Assembly: GCA_904419105.1 (NCBI GenBank)
Contig: CAJFQR010000083.1
Span: 1 to 6,103, forward strand
Direction of reading: 5' to 3'
Length of the DNA stretch: 6,103 bases
Source of the DNA: Candidatus Avimicrobium faecavium
GTDB lineage: Bacteria; Bacillota; Clostridia; Oscillospirales; Ruminococcaceae
Shown: positions 1 to 4,423 of the stretch, piece after piece
Position numbering within the stretch: the first letter of the stretch is position 1
Layout: each line of letters begins with the position of its first letter
The notes under the pieces: model-generated
Databases searched by the model: none
What the model was told of the DNA's origin: nothing
The model's input: only the letters and a program-made list of their open reading frames with translations
Program-made: the position numbers and the translations under genes

Positions 1-38
1 CTTGAGGCGCACGCCTGTGCTACAGTAAGGGCAGACAG

Positions 39-59
39 CGGGGCTGCACCGCAGCCCCG
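39..59. repeat. GC-rich hairpin upstream of the 44-aa ORF
   Basis: A perfect 9-bp inverted repeat (CGGGGCTGC / GCAGCCCCG) with a 3-nt loop ends 5 nt before the AAGGAGG ribosome binding site of the next ORF. It has no T-tract on either strand, so it does not look like a standard intrinsic terminator. It could be a 5'-stabilising or regulatory stem of the small ORF's mRNA, or the end of a transcript that starts outside the window. Confidence 0.5.
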
Positions 60-79
60 GACAAAAGGAGGAAAAAACT

Positions 80-214
80 ATGGCACAGACAAAGAAACCA
101 ACCCAGAGTGAGATCGACGGCGTACAGTATCGCCGTGTCCCCACCTGGTGCATCGCCATTGCCGAGATGCAGGCAGAGCTGTATGGTGGATCCGAGGGTG
201 AAAATCCCAGTTGA
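80..214 (+). CDS. Hypothetical 44-residue protein
   Basis: A short ORF of 44 codons starts with ATG behind a strong AAGGAGG at 65-71 (8-nt spacing). Its TGA sits directly against a long intrinsic terminator, so it looks like a complete, individually transcribed small gene. The product is hydrophilic, with a Lys/Gln-rich N-terminus, a central stretch DGVQYRRVPTWCIAIAEMQ and an acidic Gly/Ser tail. It has no signal peptide or membrane span and one Cys. I do not recognise the family. The central stretch loosely resembles the N-terminal start of some Firmicute sugar/MFS transporters (NGVxYRRAxxWQIALAQM-like, from memory), so a truncated transporter remnant is an alternative. A weak extended -10 (TGCTACAGT, 18-26) lies upstream, but its -35 cannot be judged at the window edge. 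Confidence 0.55.
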   Translation: MAQTKKPTQSEIDGVQYRRVPTWCIAIAEMQAELYGGSEGENPS

Positions 215-254
215 GAAAAAACGCAGTCAGAGCGCCATCTGGCTGCGTTTTTTC
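215..254 (+). terminator. Strong intrinsic terminator after the 44-aa ORF
   Basis: The arms GAAAAAACGCAG (215-226) and CTGCGTTTTTTC (243-254) are perfectly complementary. Five further inner pairs (227-231 with 238-242, one of them G-U) close on a 6-nt loop, giving a stem of about 17 bp. The right arm ends in six Ts and the left arm has six As, so it may work in both directions. It begins immediately after the TGA at 212-214 and insulates the downstream MarR promoter. Confidence 0.9.
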
Positions 255-277
255 GCATTGCTACAGTTGCCAAACTC

Positions 278-306
278 TTGAATTCCGCTGCAGTTCATGG
301 TATACT
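278..306 (+). promoter_or_regulatory. Sigma-A promoter of the marR-type operon (extended -10)
   Basis: TTGAAT (278-283), a 17-bp spacer and TATACT (301-306), with a TG dinucleotide at 298-299 that makes an extended -10. The predicted transcription start is near 313, giving a leader of about 46 nt. Because this promoter occupies 278-306, a TTG start at 278 for the MarR gene is implausible, which supports the ATG at 359. Confidence 0.85.
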
Positions 307-315
307 TATTCCAAT

Positions 316-328
316 AAAATTCTATTTT
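316..328. promoter_or_regulatory. Inverted repeat at the marR transcription start (possible operator)
   Basis: AAAAT-TCT-ATTTT is a 5-3-5 inverted repeat just downstream of the -10 and at or next to the predicted transcription start. MarR-family regulators commonly bind short AT-rich palindromes overlapping their own promoter, so this is a candidate autoregulatory site. The arms are short and A/T only, so chance is possible. Confidence 0.35.
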
Positions 329-358
329 GTAACCGCTCTTTGGACGGAGGGAACCGAA

Positions 359-865
359 ATGAACTTGAACGATGAGGAAGTCAGCCGGCTGATCCAGAAT
401 CTGTTCCGTTTTAATCATTATCTGCGCCGGCGGGGCCAGGCAGGAGGTCTGCGCCCCGGTGAGGTTGCGATTCTGCGTTGTCTGTTGCACAATGCTCAGG
501 AGGGTCGCCCGGAACTCAAGCCTTCACAGATCAGCGCAATCCTGGGGCTGCAGCAGCCGTCCATCACCCCAAGTCTTCATTCGCTGGAGGCACGCGGCTA
601 TGTCCAGCGCCGCGGCGGGGAACAGGACCGCCGGGAGGTTTATTTTTCCGCTACGGAAAAGACCATCGCTCTCTCTGTGGAGGAGCGCCGCCGTTCGGCG
701 GAGCGGATCTCTGATCTGGCTGCTTACCTTGGTGAGGAAGATACCCGCCGCCTTATGGAGACGATGGAACGGGTCGGTTGCTTTCTGGATTTGGAACTGG
801 AGGCAGCTACCCAGGCTTCGACACCGCGCCGCGGCCGCAGAAAGAACGCGGCGGACTCTCTTTGA
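359..865 (+). CDS. MarR-family transcriptional regulator
   Basis: The 168-residue product has the length and layout of a MarR repressor. There is an N-terminal helical dimerisation segment (about residues 4-45). A winged helix-turn-helix follows (about 52-105), with recognition region QISAILGLQQPSITPSLHSL and wing GGEQDRREVYFSAT, and a C-terminal dimerisation helix (about 106-150). The last 18 residues are a basic tail (PRRGRRK) that may be disordered. The ATG at 359 was chosen because CGGAGG (345-350) lies 8 nt upstream; an in-frame TTG at 278 falls in the -35 box. MarR proteins bind DNA as dimers and usually release it on binding a ligand or on oxidation; the ligand is unknown. It is the first gene of a likely two-gene unit with the secreted/membrane protein at 886-1374. 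The family call is firm. Confidence 0.9.
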   Translation: MNLNDEEVSRLIQNLFRFNHYLRRRGQAGGLRPGEVAILRCLLHNAQEGRPELKPSQISAILGLQQPSITPSLHSLEARGYVQRRGGEQDRREVYFSATEKTIALSVEERRRSAERISDLAAYLGEEDTRRLMETMERVGCFLDLELEAATQASTPRRGRRKNAADSL

Positions 866-885
866 GCGGCGTCCGCCGCCCTCCG

Positions 886-1374
886 ATGAGGGCTCTCTGG
901 CGTTATCCGCACCGTCTGGCTGCAGGAATGGCTGCTGCGGCAGCCGTATTTATTGTCACGGCGTTTTGTCTGACACTGCCCGTCCGGGCGGTCGGAAGCG
1001 GAAAGGTTTCTGCCGGGCCGCTGCCGGGATATGAATCTGTCGCGGCCCAAAATGATGCCAATACACTGAGCTACCGCCTCAACCCCACGCCTGTGTTTGT
1101 CAAGGGCGGGGAAGCAGGTGATTTTTGTTTGGAGAACCCGGCGGCGAACCTCTATCCGATTCAGATGGATGTTGAGCTGGAGGATGGTACTCTGGCAGCC
1201 TCTTCACCGGTGCTCCCGCCGGATAGCCATGTAGAGAGCATTCCTCTTCTCGCGGCGCTGCCCGCCGGCGTCCATGAGGCGGAAGCCAGGATCTTCGTCC
1301 TTGATCCGGATTCCGGTGAGATTCTCGGTTATGTCAGCTGTCCGGTGACGCTGACGGTGCAAACTGATGATTGA
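886..1374 (+). CDS. Membrane-anchored or secreted small beta-rich protein
   Basis: From ATG 886 the product has 162 residues. A basic N-terminus (MRALWRYPHR) is followed by a hydrophobic segment at about 12-33 that ends in LPVRA, consistent with a signal peptide or anchor. A roughly 95-residue beta-rich domain follows (about 65-158), with the pattern NPTPVFVKGGEAGDFCLENP ... LYPIQMDVELEDG ... LPPDSHVE ... LPAGVHEAEA. I recall similar short exported Ig-like proteins in clostridia; their function is unknown. Two cysteines (81, 152) could form a disulfide. No lipobox is seen. The start is uncertain: ATG 886 has no clear Shine-Dalgarno, and a small hairpin precedes it. An in-frame TTG at 862 overlaps the MarR stop as TTGA, has a weak GGCGGA upstream, and would give 170 residues by translational coupling. 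It lies 20 nt from marR in the same transcript, so it is a likely target or partner of that regulator. Confidence 0.75.
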   Translation: MRALWRYPHRLAAGMAAAAAVFIVTAFCLTLPVRAVGSGKVSAGPLPGYESVAAQNDANTLSYRLNPTPVFVKGGEAGDFCLENPAANLYPIQMDVELEDGTLAASSPVLPPDSHVESIPLLAALPAGVHEAEARIFVLDPDSGEILGYVSCPVTLTVQTDD

Positions 1375-1399
1375 CAGCGGCCGGTTATGAGGCTATACT
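1371..1399 (+). promoter_or_regulatory. Near-consensus sigma-A promoter of the pncB operon
   Basis: A perfect TTGACA (1371-1376), a 17-bp spacer and TATACT (1394-1399). The -35 overlaps the TGA stop (1372-1374) of the preceding gene, so the two units abut without a terminator between them. The predicted start near 1406 gives a leader of about 97 nt before pncB. Confidence 0.88.
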
Positions 1400-1403
1400 G
1401 ATT

Positions 1404-1418
1404 TCCATAGGTCCATAG
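1404..1418. repeat. Tandem TCCATAG repeat at the pncB transcription start
   Basis: TCCATAG occurs at 1404-1410 and again at 1412-1418, an 8-bp period lying on the predicted transcription start. The second copy is part of an imperfect inverted repeat, GTCCAT-AGAG-ATGGGAC (1411-1427, one bulged G). The location suits an operator, but no regulator can be named from sequence alone. Confidence 0.3.
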
Positions 1419-1439
1419 AGATGGGACACTGCCGAAACA

Positions 1440-1473
1440 GGCGGGAGGATGGCTGAATTGGCCGCCTCCCGCC
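1440..1473 (+). promoter_or_regulatory. GC-rich hairpin in the pncB leader
   Basis: GGCGGGAGG (1440-1448) and CCTCCCGCC (1465-1473) form a perfect 9-bp stem, with a further GGC/GCC (1451-1453/1461-1463) inside the 16-nt loop. It lies in the untranslated leader, ends 15 nt before the true AAGGAGG (1489-1495), and has no T-tract. The right arm is pyrimidine-rich (CCTCC), so it could instead pair with the AGGAGG ribosome binding site and hide it. A role as mRNA stabiliser or translation switch is inference. Confidence 0.5.
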
Positions 1474-1502
1474 GCTCGTATCCGGAACAAGGAGGCTTTG
1501 AA

Positions 1503-2957
1503 ATGAAGGATCAGGACTTTTCTGCCCGCAATCTGTCGATGCTCATCGACTTTTATGAACTGACAATGGCGAACGGCTATTTCCAGAGTGATAAAAGGGA
1601 TACTGTTGCCGTCTTTGATATGTTTTTCCGTAAGATCCCGGACGGAGGTGGCTTTGCCGTCTTTGCCGGTCTGGAGCAGCTCATCCAGTATATGCAGGGC
1701 CTGCGTTTTGATGAGGAGGATATCGCCTATCTTCGCGGCCGGGGTATGTTCAGTGAGGAATTCCTTGACTATCTGGCTCATTTCCGGTTTTCCTGTGATG
1801 TGTGGGCCGTGCCCGAGGGCACGCCGGTATTTCCCAATGAGCCTCTGATCATCGTACGCGGCCCGGTGATCCAGGCTCAGCTTCTTGAGACGATGCTGTT
1901 GCTCACTGTCAACCATCAGTCACTGATCGCCACCAAGGCCAACCGTATCGCCCGAGCTGCCCGCGGCAAGGCGGTGATGGAGTTTGGCTCCCGTCGGGCC
2001 CAGGGTTATGACGGTGCGGTCTTTGGTGCCCGGGCAGCCTATATCGGCGGCTGTACTTCCACCGCCTGCACGGTGGCGGATATGCAGTTCGGGGTCCCGG
2101 CCGTGGGCACGATGGCTCACAGCTGGGTGCTGACCTTTGACAGCGAGTATGAGGCCTTTAAGACCTATGCCGAGATCTACCCGGACAACTGCACCCTTTT
2201 GGTCGATACCTACAATGTGATGCACAGCGGCATGCCCAATGCCATCAAGGTCTTTGATGAAGTGGTGGTCCCCAAGGGCTTCCGGCCCAAAGGGGTTCGT
2301 ATCGACAGCGGGGATATCGCCTACCTCTCGAAAAAGATGCGCAAGATGCTTGACGAAGCCGGTTATCCCGATGTGGGGATCGTTGCCAGCAATTCGCTGG
2401 ATGAGTACATCATCGGCGAGCTCTGGGACCAGGGCGCTCGAGTGGACTCCTTTGGCGTTGGAGAAAACCTCATCACCAGCCGCAGTTCACCGGTGTTCGG
2501 CGGAGTCTACAAGCTGGCGGCGGTGCAGCAGCCGGACGGCAGCTATGAGAACAAGATCAAGGTCAGCGAGACCATTGAGAAGATCACCAATCCCGGCTTC
2601 AAGACTCTGTACCGTCTTTACCAGAAAGACACCGGCAAGGCCATTGCCGATTATATCACCTTTTATGATGAGCTGGTGGACGACTCCAAGCCGTTGACTA
2701 TCTTTGACCCCATTGCCACCTGGAAGCGGCAGGAGCTCACCGATTACACTGCACGGCGGCTACTGGTCCCCATCTTTGAGCGGGGACAGCTGGTCTATCG
2801 CAGCCCGTCTCTTCCCGAGATCCAGACCTACTGCCGGGAACAGGTGGATACGCTTTGGGATGAGGTCAAGCGGTTCGAATTTCCGCATCGTTACTATGTG
2901 GACCTGTCAGACAAGCTGTGGAGCATCAAACGGGAGCTCCTGGATATCATCCGATGA
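1503..2957 (+). CDS. pncB: Nicotinate phosphoribosyltransferase
   Basis: The 484-residue product matches the usual length of Firmicute NAPRTases. The enzyme joins nicotinate and PRPP, with ATP hydrolysis, to give nicotinate mononucleotide in the Preiss-Handler NAD salvage route in the cytoplasm. Visible family signatures are N-terminal DFYELTMANGYFQ (16-28), FFRKIPDGGGFAVFAGLEQL (41-60), GSRRAQG (162-168), GCTSTA (183-188), and GTMAHSW (202-208), where His206 fits the conserved histidine that is phosphorylated in characterised enzymes. Also present are DTYNVMHSGMPNA (235-247), the PRPP/phosphate-site stretch GVRIDSGDIAYLS (264-276) and DSFGVGENLITS (315-326). ATG 1503 was chosen over the in-frame ATG 1449 because AAGGAGG (1489-1495) is 7 nt upstream, while 1449 lies in a leader hairpin. 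It is the first gene of a three-gene overlapping operon; its stop shares ATGA with the next start. Confidence 0.96.
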   Translation: MKDQDFSARNLSMLIDFYELTMANGYFQSDKRDTVAVFDMFFRKIPDGGGFAVFAGLEQLIQYMQGLRFDEEDIAYLRGRGMFSEEFLDYLAHFRFSCDVWAVPEGTPVFPNEPLIIVRGPVIQAQLLETMLLLTVNHQSLIATKANRIARAARGKAVMEFGSRRAQGYDGAVFGARAAYIGGCTSTACTVADMQFGVPAVGTMAHSWVLTFDSEYEAFKTYAEIYPDNCTLLVDTYNVMHSGMPNAIKVFDEVVVPKGFRPKGVRIDSGDIAYLSKKMRKMLDEAGYPDVGIVASNSLDEYIIGELWDQGARVDSFGVGENLITSRSSPVFGGVYKLAAVQQPDGSYENKIKVSETIEKITNPGFKTLYRLYQKDTGKAIADYITFYDELVDDSKPLTIFDPIATWKRQELTDYTARRLLVPIFERGQLVYRSPSLPEIQTYCREQVDTLWDEVKRFEFPHRYYVDLSDKLWSIKRELLDIIR

Positions 2958-3100
2958 GCCGGCCCTCCTTCCGATGGGGGACGGCAGCGGTTCTGCTGCT
3001 TGGCGTCTGCCTGATCGTGCTTGGTCTCTGGCGTGGGGAGCTGGCAGTCTACTTTGCAAAATCCATCAATCTTTGTCTGGAGTGTGTCGGAATTGGATAG
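2954..3100 (+). CDS. CD1871A-type CXXC-motif membrane micro-protein
   Basis: A 48-residue product. A short basic N-terminus (MSRPSFRWG) leads into one hydrophobic segment (about 10-26), then RGELAVYFAKSIN and a terminal CLECVGIG with C41-x-x-C44. This is the pattern of the small clostridial CD1871A-family CXXC proteins, recalled from memory, which often sit next to 4Fe-4S membrane proteins; their biochemical role is not established. The ATG at 2954 overlaps the pncB stop as ATGA and has no useful Shine-Dalgarno of its own (the nearest GGGAG is about 17 nt away), so translation is probably coupled to pncB. Its 3' end overlaps the start of the next gene by 8 nt. The CXXC pair could hold a metal, a thiol or a cluster-delivery function; this is inference. 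Confidence 0.82.
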   Translation: MSRPSFRWGTAAVLLLGVCLIVLGLWRGELAVYFAKSINLCLECVGIG

Positions 3101-3983
3101 ACTGCATCTGCATCGGCTGCACCGGACTCTGATTCAGGGGGCGGTGACCGTTCTCACCAATGCCTATTTGGATGGCTTTCTTACCGGACGGCTCTATCGG
3201 GGCCCGTTCAAACAGCTCTGCGTACCGGGGCTCAACTGCTATTCCTGCCCCGGTGCCCTCGGCAGCTGCCCCATAGGGGCAATGCAGGCGCTGGCCTCCT
3301 CGCCCAGCTATACCGTGTCGGTCCTTGTCATGGGGTTTTTGCTGGTGGTTGGCGGTCTGATCGGGCGGCTGGTCTGTGGGTTCCTCTGCCCGTTCGGTCT
3401 GGTGCAGGACCTTCTCCACAAGATCCCCTTCCCGAAAAAGTTCTCCACCCGCAGGCTGCGCCCACTCACCTGGCTCAAGTACGCCATTTTGGTGGTGTTT
3501 GTCCTGTTCCTGCCCAACCTCCCGGTGAACTTTATGGGGATGGGGGAGCCTGCCTTCTGTAAATATCTTTGTCCCCAGGGTATCCTTGAGGGGGCGCTGC
3601 CGCTTGCAGTGGTGAGTGAGACCACCCGGGAGGCTCTCGGTATCCTCTTTCGGTGGAAGTTTGCGATCCTGCTTAGTGTAGTGATGCTGTCGGTGGTGAT
3701 CTACCGGCCTTTTTGCAAATATCTCTGTCCGCTCGGAGCCGTTTATGGAGCGACCAACCATCTCTCGGTCTATCGGCTCCGCTTTGAGACAGAGGCCTGC
3801 GTGCGCTGCGGCAAGTGTGCCGCCGTTTGCAAAATGGACTGTGACCCGACCCGGGATCCAAACGACAGCGAGTGCATCCGCTGCGGCGACTGCGTCCAGG
3901 TCTGTCCCACTGCCGCCCTGAAAAAACCGTCCATCGGTGCCGGACTCCGTGCGCGGGTCCGCCCGTATCGCGGCATCGAATAG
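3093..3983 (+). CDS. NapH-like 4Fe-4S ferredoxin-type membrane protein
   Basis: With the TTG start at 3093 the product has 296 residues. It has an N-terminal hydrophobic stretch (about 13-30), a cysteine-rich segment (C43, C49, C52, C59, around NCYSCPGA) and further membrane spans near 73-95, 128-147 and 188-204. Three CxxxCP motifs (C95/C99, C156/C160, C208/C212) are typical of NapH/CcoG/YccM-related proteins. A C-terminal two-cluster ferredoxin domain follows (C236-C239-C242-C246 and C261-C264-C267-C271P). Such proteins are thought to pass electrons at the membrane; the partner here is unknown. The TTG was chosen because GGAG (3079-3082) lies 10 nt upstream and the start overlaps the stop of the CXXC peptide. 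An upstream in-frame GTG near 3021 would add 24 unlikely residues. It is the last gene before a bidirectional terminator. Confidence 0.88.
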   Translation: MDRLHLHRLHRTLIQGAVTVLTNAYLDGFLTGRLYRGPFKQLCVPGLNCYSCPGALGSCPIGAMQALASSPSYTVSVLVMGFLLVVGGLIGRLVCGFLCPFGLVQDLLHKIPFPKKFSTRRLRPLTWLKYAILVVFVLFLPNLPVNFMGMGEPAFCKYLCPQGILEGALPLAVVSETTREALGILFRWKFAILLSVVMLSVVIYRPFCKYLCPLGAVYGATNHLSVYRLRFETEACVRCGKCAAVCKMDCDPTRDPNDSECIRCGDCVQVCPTAALKKPSIGAGLRARVRPYRGIE

Positions 3984-3985
3984 CA

Positions 3986-4014
3986 AAAAGCCCCCGGCTA
4001 TGCCGGGGGCTTTT
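3986..4014. terminator. Bidirectional intrinsic terminator between convergent genes
   Basis: AAAAGCCCCCGGC (3986-3998), loop TAT and GCCGGGGGCTTTT (4002-4014) form a perfect 13-bp stem. A-tract and T-tract flanks make it work on both strands. It starts 2 nt after the 4Fe-4S gene stop and lies 10 nt beyond the stop of the minus-strand glutaredoxin-like gene, so it serves both. Confidence 0.95.
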
Positions 4015-4024
4015 CATTGCGGTT

Positions 4025-4276
4025 TTAGCCGAGGACCTTCTCAAGATCCAGGGTACGGGTGCCGTCCTCCAGCACAAAGAGAGGGATGCCGATGCCGCCG
4101 TTCTTCCGGACTTCATCGTAGAGCGCATCGCTCTCACGGATGGCCAGGAAGGTCTTGAGATCGGCCAGAGCAGCTGAGATGTTGACGAAGGACAGGTCAG
4201 CGTCCGCCTCCTTCAGCTTCTGGATGGCGTACAGCGTGTCCGGGCAGAGATGGCTTCCGATAACGGTTACTTTCAT
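4025..4276 (-). CDS. Glutaredoxin-like small thiol protein
   Basis: The 83-residue product has the compact thioredoxin-fold layout of clostridial glutaredoxin-related proteins. Strand MKVTVIGS is followed by the active-site-like motif C11-P-D-T14 and a helix (YAIQKLKEA). A second strand (LSFVNIS), a helical segment with FLAIRES and KNGGIGIP65 (the expected cis-Pro loop) come next, then LFVLEDGT. It has a single active-site Cys and no second CxxC cysteine, so it would act as a monothiol type if it is a redox protein; activity is inferred. The start has AGGAGG (4285-4290 on this strand) 8 nt upstream. It is divergent from the LysR gene and shares its control region, so it is the best candidate target of that regulator. 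It is convergent with the 4Fe-4S gene. Confidence 0.85.
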   Translation of the reverse strand: MKVTVIGSHLCPDTLYAIQKLKEADADLSFVNISAALADLKTFLAIRESDALYDEVRKNGGIGIPLFVLEDGTRTLDLEKVLG

Positions 4277-4342
4277 GTGATGTTCCTCCTCACAGGTCTG
4301 GATGGTTGATCGTTTTTGTGTGGTGTGGGTTCCGATGGATTT

Positions 4343-4371
4343 AGTATAGCACCCCTTTACAAATTTGTAAA
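4343..4371 (-). promoter_or_regulatory. Promoter of the glutaredoxin-like gene
   Basis: On the minus strand: TTTACA (4366-4371), a 17-bp spacer and TATACT (4343-4348). The predicted start near 4336 gives a leader of about 60 nt. The -35 is the right half of the 16-bp palindrome at 4356-4371. Confidence 0.82.
4356..4371. promoter_or_regulatory. Perfect 16-bp palindrome, probable LysR operator
   Basis: TTTACAAATTTGTAAA is an uninterrupted, exact palindrome between two divergent genes, one of them a LysR regulator. LysR-type proteins classically bind dyads containing T-N11-A next to their own gene, and T4357/A4369 fits that spacing. Each half-site is at the same time the -35 element (TTTACA) of one of the two promoters, so binding would block or alter both. 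Confidence 0.65.
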
Positions 4372-4384
4372 ATTGAAATATATT
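4356..4384 (+). promoter_or_regulatory. Promoter of the LysR-family gene
   Basis: TTTACA (4356-4361), a 17-bp spacer and TATATT (4379-4384). The predicted start near 4391 leaves a leader of about 33 nt. It lies face to face with the minus-strand promoter, the two -35 elements being the halves of the palindrome. Confidence 0.78.
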
Positions 4385-4407
4385 ATTTTATAGTTCAATA
4401 AAATTGA
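4368..4407. repeat. TAAAATTGA direct repeats in the LysR control region
   Basis: TAAAATTGA occurs at 4368-4376 and 4399-4407, 31 bp apart (about three helical turns), on either side of the -10. The second copy is part of a small inverted repeat, TCAATAAAATTGA (4395-4407). ATTGAA (4372-4377) and TTCAAT (4394-4399) also form a dyad around the -10. These may be accessory regulator sites; AT-richness makes chance matches easier. Confidence 0.4.
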
Positions 4408-4423
4408 TGAATGGAGGAATACC

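Noticed and set aside
18..26. Extended -10-like TGCTACAGT upstream of the 44-aa ORF
   Set aside because: Only 4 of 6 -10 bases match, the TTGAGG at 2-7 is just 13 bp away, and a correctly spaced -35 would lie at or beyond the window edge, so it cannot be supported.
1..79. Possible 3' end of an upstream gene entering the window
   Set aside because: One frame stays open from base 1 to about 110, but the stretch is too short to show any coding pattern and it overlaps the start of the 44-aa ORF, so it cannot be called.
459..1034. Plus-strand ORF of 191 codons across the MarR/second gene junction
   Set aside because: A shifted frame through two supported genes; the translation is Arg/Ser/Trp-rich and shows no domain.
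1329..1916. Minus-strand ORF of 195 codons over the start of pncB
   Set aside because: It lies opposite the N-terminal part of a confidently identified pncB, its leader and promoter, has no ribosome binding site or recognisable domain, and is the usual shadow of GC-rich coding sequence.
2239..2697. Plus-strand ORF of 152 codons inside pncB
   Set aside because: An alternate reading frame of pncB, rich in Ser/Arg/Pro as expected for a shifted frame, with no motif.
3066..3986. Minus-strand ORF of 306 codons opposite the 4Fe-4S protein
   Set aside because: It is fully antisense to a gene with clear cysteine motifs, its composition is low-complexity His/Gln/Pro-rich, and it would be cut by the bidirectional terminator region.
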